Source: Antitrichia curtipendula (Eukaryota; Streptophyta; Bryopsida; Hypnales; Leucodontaceae). From it: a stretch of DNA of 64,000 nucleotides. A model generated the notes under the pieces. The model searched no databases. It was given only the letters and a program-made list of their open reading frames with translations, and was not told the origin of the DNA. This document shows positions 49,913 through 60,272 of the stretch, piece by piece. Numbering within the stretch: position 1 is the first letter of the stretch; each line of letters starts with the position of its first letter. The stretch covers positions 18,316,725 to 18,380,724 of the forward strand of contig OX579634.1 in the NCBI GenBank assembly GCA_951230915.1, read 5' to 3'. Made by a program: the position numbers and the translations under genes.

Positions 49913-50307
49913 GCAATTCCACACATGTTTTGGAGCAGTAGAAGGCAATGTAAATTTTTTGCCAAGTAGGAAGATAGAAATCATAGGGATTTCGATTTTT
50001 TTGGTAATTTTATGTCTTGAACTGAAATTATTATAAGTTTTGGAAGCCAAAAGTTGGCCTTAACCTATATCCAATATATAGAGTCTTCCAATTCTAATAA
50101 TTCAAGAACTATTTTCTTACTTGCTACTTTTGCACATGTGTCATGACCTTATTAATTCCAACCTTGAAAAGGAGAAAAAAATCCATATCTATTCTAGCCT
50201 TGGTTGGAAATAGTTGCACCCTACAAGTTGGGTATGGATCCTTGGTTGGGAATGGTTGGTTCTACCATAACTACATTGAACAGGGATTTTAAGGGGACCC
50301 ATATTAA

Positions 50308-51084
50308 TTAACCCCTAAAGGACCAGCATGTGTTTTTGGCAACATAGATTTTTTGGGCAGGTACGTGTAACTGGGCAGTACGTGTAAATTAAAAAAATCA
50401 CTTTTTTCAAAAATGAAAATTTAAAATTGTTTTTTAGAGTTATATATACGTAGAAAACTTTGAATCGTTCCATTGCAATCAATGAGTCAAAAGTTATGAG
50501 GAGTTTTAGTTTGCGAGTAGTTATGGATTCTCTACTCTAAAATAAACTTTGGAGTCCTTTATCTTACTCAATTTTTTATATTTTTGAAAAAATAAAAACA
50601 TAGGATGTACATTGTTTATGTCAACATTACAACCATTGGGATTGGCATTTTTCAATTCCATAACTAAATTCTTAACAATTTAGTGTTTTGAATCATTCTC
50701 TACTTCTTTCTACTTATTATTCTTTTCTTATATGTTGTACAACTCCAAACAAATGATGTGAAAATTTTCAAGCATGTAGACAACTTAGGAAAATGAATCC
50801 AAAGAAGCACCACCATTTTAGGCATTTTTTCATAGAAAAGTGAGATTGTGAAGTGCAGCTGCCCGGGTTTTTTGCAGGGCCAAAAAAATGATTTTAATGA
50901 ATTTAAATGCTTATATCTTGCAATCCACATGGTGGAAATTTCTGAAATTTTTACCACATGTTCTCAAGTTAGCATACTACAAGATCCTATGGTTCATGTG
51001 TCAAAAGAAGTGTCTAGGAGCTGTATATCATGTTTAGAATATCTACAGTATTTTACAATAAGTCCATTTATTTTTTTGGTCCCC
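50308..51084 (+). mobile_element. TTAA-family element, direct copy one
   Basis: Starts TTAACCCCTAAAGGACCAGC. The interior closely matches 51085-51750 and, inverted, 48965-49912. No right terminus is seen before the next copy begins at 51085. Confidence 0.6.
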
Positions 51085-51750
51085 TTAACCCCTAAAGGAC
51101 CAAGCTGCGTTTTTTGGCAACATGAAAAGTTTGGGCAGGTACATGTGACTAGAGATTTTCATATTTTTGGCCCAAATTTTAATAGAAGGTGTGAATGAGG
51201 AATATCTTTCATGTGCACTAAATTTCAAGACATTTGGAAATATGAGTCAAAAGTGATGGCCCAATATGTGGTTTGTTTCTCAACTTGGGCAATCCACGCA
51301 GATCTGAAAAAATCACTTTTTACAAACCTAAAAATTTGAAATTGGTCTCTTAGATTTATATATACATAGAAAGTTTTGAATCATTCCATTTTGATCAACA
51401 AGTCAAAAGTTATGAGGAATTTTAGTTTGCGGGTAGTTATGGATTCTCTACTCTAAAATAAACTTTGAAGTTCTTTATTTTACTCAATTTTCAATATTTT
51501 TGAAAAAAATAAAAACATAAAATGTACATTGTTTATTACAACATTGCAACCACTGAAATTGGCATTTTTCAATTCTATAAATAATTGGCTAACAATTTAG
51601 TATTTTGAATCATTCTCTACATCTTTCTACTTATAATTTTTTTCCTGAATGTTGTACAACTCCAAATGATCTGAAAATTTTCAAGCATGTAGTCAACTTG
51701 CCTTGAAGAATGAATCCAATGAAGCACCACCATTTTGGACAGAAATAAAT
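51085..51750 (+). mobile_element. TTAA-family element, direct copy two
   Basis: Starts TTAACCCCTAAAGGACCAAG. It follows copy one through gtagttatggattctctact, ctctactctaaaataaactt and gaagcaccaccatttt, then similarity stops and the 10-bp array at 51781 begins. The right end is missing. Confidence 0.6.
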
Positions 51751-51780
51751 CTAGCAGACACCTTGTTTCAAACTACGCAC

Positions 51781-51870
51781 AAAGTTACACAAAGTTACAC
51801 AAAGTTACAAAAAGTTACACAAAGTTACACAAAGTTACACAAAGTTACACAAAGTTACACAAAGTTACAC
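51781..51870. repeat. 10-bp tandem array, nine copies
   Basis: Nine head-to-tail copies of aaagttacac with one changed base in the third. It is not a CRISPR array: there are no spacers. Confidence 0.95.
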
Positions 51871-53430
51871 AGTCAAAGATTAGAATTCTGATGCTGCAAG
51901 ACTGTCAATTTTAGATGTCAATTCTGAATGAAATAACTGATTCAGAACCGGTTGTATACTTTTCAGTTACAACCTTTGATCTTCGTGGTCCAAGGATGTA
52001 AGAAGCAAGTTGACAGGAAAGAAGGTTATGAGTTGCAACTTGGAATGGCAACTTGGCGGGTTGCAACGTTAGCGCTGACAACCGGTTATGTGATCATCAA
52101 TTTGTGTGCGAATCCGCAGCTACCCTCGAATCAATTGAAAGAGAAAGAGAGAGAGAGCCTGATATAAATTGGACGTACACCTTTTGGCATTTGGTAGGTA
52201 GTTTATCTACCTTTCGGGATCACAGCTGGAGGGAAATTTTTGCACTGCTCGATGTTAAGTTTTCAGAAAACGATGTAGCCTTTGTTGACATAGTTGAGCA
52301 CCTTTAGCTTTGGAGCTCTGGTGCCCTGCTCGATTGTAAGTTTTCAAAAATGAGGTAACCTTTGCTGACATAGTTGAACCCCTTTAGCTTTGGAGCGGTC
52401 TTGACATGAACATCATCGAGGCAGCGGACTCGTGGCCATCACCCAAAGATCGGCAATTTTTCCCACAGAACTCTCCAGCTAGGGACGGACCGAGTAGTAC
52501 AAAATGACGGAGATGGAGGCAAAGAGCGGAAATCATATTTTATACCTAGCTACCACAGAGTCCACTTACAGCCCCCTTTGACCTCATTTTACAGCAGAAC
52601 AGAAATTCAGCAACAACATATTCAACTGAATGTAATTCCTTTGCCTATCATTGCCTAGTGATCACTGATCAGGTCGTCTTTGACTGGGTTCTGAGTCATT
52701 ACGTAGGTGCTTCCCTCCATCGCTGTCAATCTGGTTTGGAAGATCCAATTTAGGTTTAGGTTTAATGACAGGGTTGCATCAATGGTGGGTTTCTGTTTAT
52801 TTTTTTACTTCAGACATGCCAATTTGGAGACAAGCTTGGGAACCAGTTGGCTTCGTCGGGTGTGGTTTAGAGTGCTGCTTTGGAATCGTTTGGGTTGTGG
52901 ACACATTTGTGATTAAATCAATAGTATTGAAGATTAGTTTTCAGACGTACGCTTGTCGGAAACTGCAGATAGACACCAATCCCAAGTTAGAGAGCTTTGT
53001 GCACTTGAATGTCACTATGGTGCTGTGAAACACGCTATGTTAACATGTACTTTAGCAAGTATTATGCATGTCGTCTAATGGGAAACAGGAAGATTCATTT
53101 TAGTCTGGCTGCAGGAGAAAATAAGCCCATACACAACGAGAATGAAAAGACCTCTGTTTTGGACGATACCATAATTCTAAAAAAACTGCGACTTGTCCAA
53201 CTCGGTGTCACACACTCTGTCAATCCGGCCTGCTTGTGTGAACTGAATACGTGCACGTAGCAAATTTCACTTATCAGTATAAGTCAAAATTCACGACAAA
53301 AAACATGGATCTTTTCCACCAGGAGATGGGTGGGAGACGTGACTGGTAGCAGGGAGGCGTGAAATTCACGAACTCACCGAGCTGGACGGGCGACCCGGAC
53401 GGGTGAACAGACTGGAACGTCACATACATC
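51871..53430. other. Intergenic DNA, mixed composition
   Basis: Short frames (52053-52307, 52707-53260) are open but give no recognised protein. A ~81-bp tandem duplication lies at 52240-52400 (ctgctcgat, taagttttca, gacatagttgaac/gagc, ctttagctttggagc in both copies). Confidence 0.4.
52240..52400. repeat. ~81-bp tandem duplication
   Basis: ctgctcgat begins at about 52245 and again at 52326, and the rest of the unit follows with few mismatches. Confidence 0.8.
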
Positions 53431-53439
53431 CGTTAAATT

Positions 53440-53670
53440 GTCGCTATTGCATATGGATTGCCATTTGGACAGTAACATTAGCTTGTTGTGCCTATTAATA
53501 AGCAAATTCATATATATGTCGATTGCATTTCGTCACAACATTGGTGCCCAGCTAAGATTTTCACCCCCATCGATATCCCTCCCACCTCCCTAAATCATTT
53601 GCTTGCTCTTGAGGGTTCAGGTGGTCATCATTTTAACAAAATTGCGCCAATTTAGCGAAATTTAGCCAAT
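53440..53670. repeat. Sequence related to intron 4 of the GDSL gene
   Basis: Shares, in the same order, taacattagcttg, aagcaaatt/tgcaaatt, attgcatttcgtc/atttcatcg, ccctaaatcattt and gcgccaattt with 57780-57965. Either a dispersed repeat that also sits in the intron, or a relic of a duplicated GDSL locus. Confidence 0.6.
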
Positions 53671-53982
53671 TAGGGATGAAGAATATCGACTCACCACAAC
53701 GAGCAGAGTCAGGACACCGTGCGGAAGCTTTTCAGTGTTGACACTACCGATCGGGTGGCCGGTACTTTGCATCTAGATGAAGGATAGGGTCTAGGGTTGG
53801 AGCTTTCCGACGTTGACAAATTGTTGTTAACGTGTCAAACCCTGTCTCTCACTCGAGAGGCAGGCACCACCATGCACAAGTTGACTCTCACAAGTCAAAA
53901 GTTGACTGAAAGGCAAGTTCCCGTACGGCTCCACACCGGGTCCCAGACTGCCAGATATCTGTACTCATTTCTAGGATTGACC

Positions 53983-54224
53983 CTATAGTAGTGCTACTAG
54001 TGTCTTGTGGAGGTCCAGTCCAGGGTGAATGTAAAAAAAAGCCCCCAATTTTGTGCCGTGCTAATTGTATTCTTCTACACTTCTCCTAGCTAATTTGGGG
54101 TATCTGATTGCAAATATGAACTCAAAATATGCAACAAAAAAAAATTGGGGTACCAAATAAAAGGTTCCTGCGTTTTCCCCAAGGATATTACAAGAGCCTC
54201 CTCAGGAGGCTCGTACCACTATAG
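53983..54224. mobile_element. ~240-bp MITE, same family as 29186
   Basis: Left end ctatagtagtgctactagtg, right end ggctcgtaccactatag. The core with ctagctaatttgggg and attgcaaatatgaactcaaa is shared with 54362-54598 and, inverted, with 29186-29427. No coding content. Confidence 0.75.
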
Positions 54225-54361
54225 CCACTCGACCCATTTCTAGCTATACCAATGTGATGGAATTTGTGGTGGTTCCTTGGCACATAAATGTCAAAGTTAA
54301 CAGGCACAAAGTTAACGGTGATCTTATCTTATATCTTGATTCATCTATAGTTACACTAATA

Positions 54362-54598
54362 GGTTGGGGTGAACTAACAACCTCATCTGTCCCGCCTAAG
54401 TCATTCCAAGGATGCATGTAAAAAAAGGACCCCCTATTTTGTGCTTGTTTTGTTTATCTTCTACACCTACTCTAGCTAATTTGGGGCCTTTGATTGCAAA
54501 TATGAATTCAAAATTTGCAAATTTTATAATGTGTGGCAAATTAAAAAATTCAGGGTTTTCCATTAGAGACAAGCGAGGGGGTCAGTTCACCCCGGCCA
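54362..54598. mobile_element. ~240-bp MITE with the same core but different ends
   Basis: Left end ggttggggtgaactaacaac, right end gggggtcagttcaccccggc. These ends resemble those of 1258-1481 rather than those of 53983-54224, although the core (ccccctattttgtgc, ctagctaatttggggc, tttgattgcaaatatgaatt) matches both. Confidence 0.65.
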
Positions 54599-54695
54599 AC
54601 TACTAGTGAATTGGGGTTACTCTCTAAATTATGGATTCTAAATTAGTGACAGTCAGTCAGTTTACTCAAAGTGCGTGCCTTATGGCCGGTTTATA

Positions 54696-55618
54696 TTAAC
54701 CCCTAAAGGCCCGTTTGTCCCCTCGGGGGACAATTTGGGTCTGGGTAGGTTCCTGTGACCTCAATTTGTAGAGAATTTTTTTGGGATTTTTTGAGGTTGT
54801 GCGGTTCTGCGAGAGCTTTGTGGATATATAATTTTTATTTCAATTGGTGCCCGAGAGAAAAAGTTATGCCAAAAATAGAGTTTGGCGGGCAGCACAAAAA
54901 AATCACAGAAAGTCAAAATAAATTTCTTAAATACTTTTTTCAAAATCTATGTCTTTTTGTCTACATTTGAAGCTTTTATTCATTCTATTTGGACTAATAA
55001 TGAAAAAGTTACGGACAATCTTAGTTTTTTGGGCAATCTAAGCATCTTCTTGAAAAAATAACTTTTAGGATTCATTTTTTAATGCAATTTTTACAATTTT
55101 CAGAAAAAAATTGTTAGACAAGGTTGAATTTGCTTTCTAGAACAATCTCACCGTTTGGATTATGGTGTTTCAATTTTGTCTTAGAGCTATTAACGATTTA
55201 GTTATTCCTTCAATCTTGAACCTACTTCTACTTAACAATTTTTTAATGAGTAAAAATTTAGTGTTTTTTCTTGAATTGTTTTTCCTAGATTCTCAACTGA
55301 GGTATTCAACATATAAACTTAGAAAATCAAAATCAACAGTACAAAAAATTTAAGTTAAATAGGTTCAAAACCCAAAAATCTAGTCAAGCAAGGTGCAAAA
55401 AAACTTGTTTTCTTTACTTTGAATGCAAATATCTTGCAATCTATTTGTTCAAAGTTTCTGAAATTTCTTGCATACATTCTCATACTAGTCTAGTATAAGA
55501 TCCTACGGTTAGATATGCAAAAAAAAACAATTTTTTATACTTTTTTGCTCTTTGCAATAGAAGTGGCAGTTTTGAGTGTGTTTTGATGGAGAAAAGGCCT
55601 CGGGGTTTTAGGGGTTAA
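54696..55618. mobile_element. TTAA-bounded TIR element, 923 bp
   Basis: Left end TTAACCCCTAAAGGCCCG and right end CGGGGTTTTAGGGGTTAA form an inverted repeat of about 17 bases ending in TTAA on both sides. The interior is shared with 7066-7656 and with 63566 to the window end. No transposase. Confidence 0.7.
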
Positions 55619-55885
55619 ACCCCTCTTCTCCAGAGAGAGGATTAACCCTTCCATTTTGAGAGTTTATATGGTACAGACAGTTTATTAGGTTGTTAATCTT
55701 ACAAGAAACTGGACCCATTTTCCACGGCACAAATCTCTCGATTCAGGAAAAGCAACAGAAAGAACTGCCGTCGCTAATGGAGATTGAATTTTCCTTGCTA
55801 GCTAGGCCAGTGGATTCGAAGCACCTCCTCCTGCAAGCTATAGCCTAGCTAGATATTGCAATTCCACGTCCTTCTCTTGAGGTGC

Positions 55886-55894
55886 TATAAAATA
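55886..55894 (+). promoter_or_regulatory. TATA box of the GDSL gene
   Basis: tataaaata, about 150 bases upstream of the start codon at 56038; transcription would start near 55915-55925 and give a leader of roughly 115 bases. Confidence 0.6.
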
Positions 55895-56037
55895 AACCAG
55901 ATAGAGAACTCTCTCCAGCAAGCTCAACCCCATCTGAAGCTGCGGCTACGTGGCTCAAGCGAGGTCTCCGTCATTGACAATTTGACTGCAACCAATTGCA
56001 CCCAAGGTCAGCCTTGTTGAAGAGAGGCTAGCTGGCG

Positions 56038-58292
56038 ATGGAGATGATGATGGAATCTGGGGCCCGGAGGTGGATTGTGGTGCTGCTCCTGTGCCTGCTG
56101 CATGGCTGCAGCTTGAGCGCCGCGCAGCTCAATGGCACGTTGCCCAACTGTTCCTTCCCTGCAGTCTTCGCCTTCGGTGACTCCTTGACGGATACGGGGA
56201 ACGCCATTGCCGCCTTTCCGGGGAAATTCGCCCACTCCGAGCTCAATCCCTATGGCGCCCAGTTTCCCATGCATCCCGCGGATCGCTACTCTGATGGCAA
56301 ATTGTTCGTGGACTTCCTGGGTATGGACATCACCATTCGTGATCAATATAACAGTGCCTGGACATTCATTCTCAATATTTGCGATGAACCGATCGACAAA
56401 TACTGGCTGCAAGCTTAGTGATTTTAGAGCTAGTTACGATACGGTGCTTGATACTGAATGGTATAATATATACTATGAAGCAGATTGCATCAAGTGCAAT
56501 CTGAATTACGTGGTCACGTACACATAAACCTACAGCTATATGTGACCGAGAAGCGAGAATCTTGACCTGATAACTACTGGCATTGTATGCTAATCTCAGT
56601 CCACATGCAATGGCCTCGAGCAGAGGTTTAATTATGATTGAATTAACTGGTGTGGATTGATTGAATCTCGGTGTGCGTGTGTGCAGCATTTGGAGTGAGG
56701 AGACGTCCCATCTACGCTGTGCTGCGAGGAACAGGCGCTGATTTCACTTATGGCACGAACTTCGCTGTATCGGGTTCTTCCGCGCGCAACGTGACGTACT
56801 GGTCGAGAGATGGCGGATTCTACACGCCCTTCTCCTTGGACGTGCAGGTGGAGTGGAAGAAACGCTACCAGGAGAGACTCTGGTTCTATGAAAACATGAA
56901 CGCTGGAAGTAAGTCCTTCACTTCGTCCATGCCCTGGTACATCGAATTGAAAAATTAAATCAATCGTTAGAGCTCCATCTATCTCACAATCGTCTATCAT
57001 GGCGCACTGAAATGGTCAACACGTGTTGTTGATCAGGATCTAACCTGCAGTTGTGGTCGCAGCCTTTAAGCAGACCCTGCCATTTTTGAACAGTACGGGC
57101 AGATCATTGTATCTGGTGCAAGCCGGCTACCAAGACTATTTCATGAGCCTGTACGACAATACTCTCACTCCTCAGGAAGCGCTCCTGATCGTTCCCGATG
57201 TGGTGAACGCCATTGAAAGACTTATCGAGGTAAGCATATATAACGTCCATTCCCTTACATTTATATATAGGACAGGCTCGACCGATTGATATTTCTCGCG
57301 GTCCTCTACGTGCGTCACCTGATTGCATGCTTGCGCTAACTCTTTGCTCTGGATTCGCAGGAATTGGTGACAGTCCAATCGTTCGTGCCGCCCACCAATG
57401 TCTTAGCTACATTTCCCACTGCCCAGAACATTCTAGTGGCGAATCTGCCGCCCCTGGGATGCATCCCTGCCATGCTCACGCAGTTCCAGAGCCCCAATGC
57501 GACGTACGACACGTTTGGCTGTCTCAGCCAGCTCAACGAGATCACCGCCGCACACAACCAGTACCTCTCGGAGCTTGTGAGTACGCTCCGGACGAGGCAC
57601 CCCATGGTCAAGATTTATTACGGTGACATCAATGGCGTCTACACCGACATTCTCAAGGACCCGGTCAAGTACAGTACGTTTCTGAAATCCTAATTCGCCA
57701 CAGCCAATTTGTGGTTGTTGCAATCCGGGGATCTGTAACGCCCAATCCGTTTCACTGGCGAAATTTCATGCGCCATTCTGACATTAACATTAGCTTGCTG
57801 TGTCTACACATATGCAAATTAATATGCAAATTGCATTTCATCGACGACATTGTGCACCGCTTTCCAACTCCCTCCTCCAACCTACCCCTAAATCATTTCA
57901 TTTCCTTTCTTTCCGAGAGTCCACCGCGCCATTCATAAGAAATAGCGCCAATTTGACGAAATTGACATTCTCTGTAATTAACTAGCTTACTGTGTGCGGT
58001 TGCCTTTGCAGATGTGACGCAGCCATTGAAGGCGTGCTGCGGCGCCGGAGGCTCCTACAACTTCAACAAGGAGGTGTGGTGCAGCTACACCGGCATGGTG
58101 GGCAACGAATTGGTGAACCTCACGTCCGCGCCGTGCGCCAATCGCGCGGCACATCTCAGCTGGGACGGCATCCACCCGTCCAACGCGTTCAACAAGCACG
58201 CCGCGACCGCGTTATTCAACGGCCTGCACATCACGCCCGCGGGCGGATTCAACTGCTTCCCCGACTTCATAAACTTCGATTCCAGGACATAA
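56038..58292 (+). CDS. Secreted GDSL esterase/lipase (SGNH hydrolase family)
   Basis: Five exons with GT-AG introns and consistent phase: 56038-56320, 56687-56908, 57051-57229, 57361-57673 and 58012-58292, giving about 425 residues. The acceptor of exon 3 could alternatively lie slightly downstream (57062). Residues 1-28 form a signal peptide with a VVLLLCLLHGC core, so the enzyme is probably secreted or apoplastic. Block I is FAFGDSLTDTGN (nucleophile S49), block II is NFAVSG (119-124), and block V is WDGIHP with D384 and H387. In block III, plant enzymes have G-x-N-D; here it reads GYQD (194-197), so the usual oxyanion-hole Asn is Gln. Exon 4 has the usual ANLPPLGCIPAML and AHNQYLSEL segments. 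Substrate unknown; esters of the cuticle or wall are possible. Paired cysteines and N-x-S/T sites (for example NGT, NVT, NST) fit a secreted protein. Confidence 0.9.
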
Positions 58293-59458
58293 ATCCCTGT
58301 TTCTGTCTCTCTCTCTCTGTCTCATAAACTCTTTTAGTATTGATGTTGTAGCTGATGCATTCTTGTAGCTTGAGACGTAAGGTTCGTGCTCCAAGGAGCA
58401 ACCTCGCTTACATCCGAACTCCATAGCCGGTTCCTTACACGCTTCAAAACCTGTTCCTAGGTACATATAATTCCCAGTGGCTTGGTAGTCAGACAGTTGT
58501 GTACTTCAGAAAGGAACAGCTGGTGCGTGGTGAGGGACGATTATTCTATAGCTCGTTCTCGATCACCGTGCTTGTGGCATTTTCAATAAGGTGATCCCGT
58601 AGTGTGCAATAATACAGTAGACAGAGGAATTGATTGATTGATTGATTCCAGGGAAGAGCGGCTTGATGGTGGCATTCAGAAATTCCACTTGCCGGGTGTA
58701 CATTCTGTGATTTGATGTAATATTATATTTCTTTGGAAACTTCGTATCTTGAGTCAGAGATTGTGCGGGCTTCAGTGAACACTTGAAGCCAAACAGGGTT
58801 TAGGGTTTGGAGTTCTGATTCAATGCTTTGCCGTGGAATGAATGTGGTCAGGAACCTGAACTGGAATACTGGGTTTTAAGCATTGTTGATCAGGAGAGAA
58901 ATAGAAACTGTTTATTGTTTGGGCCAATTGCCCAGTTTTCACAGAGAGTGCTGATAAGCAATTTGTCAAATCTCAAAGAATGAAATGGGGGAAACTGGTT
59001 GAAGAGCTTACAAAATTGCCTAGCTGGGCCATGTTCAATAATTGATTTAAAAATCCCAGTTTGCCAAGCAAGAAAGTGTGAAAGGTCAACAATTGACAAG
59101 AAAAGTAGATCACCAGCTCACGAGATACATGGAGAGAAATTTTAAGATAATCCGCTGAAGATAGCCTCATAAGCAGTGTGTCAAACCCACTACCGGTAAT
59201 GATGTCGGGAACCTGAATTGGAATGTTGTGCAAACTGCAAAGTGAGATTGTACAGATTAAATAAAAAATGACCAATTCTAGAGCTGTGATTATCATAGCT
59301 GTTCTGTTGAAGAAATTAATGTGGTAGAGCAATGTTGAATGTTGACACAGATAGGTTCATATAAATAGCAAACTTTTGTATGCACTGTAGACATGGGAAA
59401 GACGTGGAAGAAGCTGGCTGCTGGGCCAGCCTCCAGACTGAATATCTCAGTTACACTG
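58293..59458. other. 3' UTR and intergenic DNA after the GDSL gene
   Basis: Starts with a (tc)n stretch at 58307-58322. A telo-box-like word (gggtttagggtttgg) lies at 58796-58810. No other gene is supported. Confidence 0.4.
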
Positions 59459-59470
59459 CCGCTAGAATGG

Positions 59471-59716
59471 ATCTCGATAAATTGGTTGCACGAGATATTT
59501 CAGGAGAGGGGGGTGGGGTAAAACCTGCCCCTGTTTTTTTTGGTTTTTTAAAGTAGAAGAGGACCTCCTAGAGAAAATTGGGGCCGCAGGCCCCAAATTT
59601 GCCAAAAAAAATTCAAAAAAAAAAGCCTCCGGACCCCTAAAATGAGAAAGCCAGAAATTTGAGAAGGCAAAGGGCCCACCTCCTGAATTATCTCGTGCAA
59701 CCAAAATATTGAGATC
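59471..59716. mobile_element. Mutator-like MITE with 12-bp target duplication
   Basis: Flanked by the perfect direct repeat CCGCTAGAATGG (59459-59470 and 59717-59728). The ends are inverted: the left arm has ggttgcacgagatatttcag, and the right arm holds the inverse ctgaattatctcgtgcaacc. A duplication of 9-12 bp with long inverted arms fits the Mutator superfamily. The interior is low-complexity and non-coding. Confidence 0.75.
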
Positions 59717-59728
59717 CCGCTAGAATGG

Positions 59729-60272
59729 CCAGGGAGGATTGAGGCACCTCTATTGCCCCGTTGTTTTAACCCTGCAGAAAACATTGGAATTTTTTATTTG
59801 TTGCATATGATAAAATTTTCAAATTTTGAATTCATACATAACATTGTTAACCGGGAGAACACTCACCCCCCAGCTGGAGGTATAATGCCCCCCTAGATAC
59901 CAGGGGGGTGAATTCAGTTATAATGTAGAAGAATTCATTGGCTGGCAGGGTAAACGCGATGCTGGATTTTGAGGTTGGAGGACGGGTTTGGTCACCTGGT
60001 CCATCTCCGGGGGCGTCAGAAGTCGTCATGCATTAAATGGTACGCATGGCTACAGTATTGAACTGGGTAAGTTCCGACGCTGGGGGCTCCCGCTTTCTGG
60101 GGGAGCAAAAGGGTACCCCCCAGCGTTGGTTAATAATGTTATATATTTGCAATCAAAGTCCCCCAAATAGCTAGGAGGCATGAAGAAATACCAAATTTAA
60201 GTAGCACAAAATAGGGGGGGGGGGGTATATTAACCCTTTGATGGGGCAATAGAGGTGTCAATCCTCTCTAGC
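59729..60272. mobile_element. TIR element abutting the previous one
   Basis: Left end ccagggaggattgaggcacc, right end gtgtcaatcctctctag, an inverted repeat of about 30 bases that includes cctctattgcccc and its inverse. The right half has the core of the ~240-bp MITE family (atttgcaatcaaagtccccc, aaatagctagg, gcacaaaatagggggg). It may be a nested pair. A run of about 12 G lies near 60217. Confidence 0.65.

Noticed and set aside
51781..51870. Array that could be mistaken for a CRISPR
   Set aside because: Units are 10 bp and contiguous with no unique spacers, and the context is a plant nuclear genome.
51703..51891. Open frame with a repeating Val-Thr-Gln-Ser-Tyr-type peptide
   Set aside because: It is only the translation of the 10-bp array; a 10-bp period read in codons gives a 30-base peptide repeat without coding meaning.
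57433..58327. Minus-strand and shifted frames over the GDSL exons
   Set aside because: Shadow frames of GC-rich exons; the plus-strand reading has all GDSL blocks.
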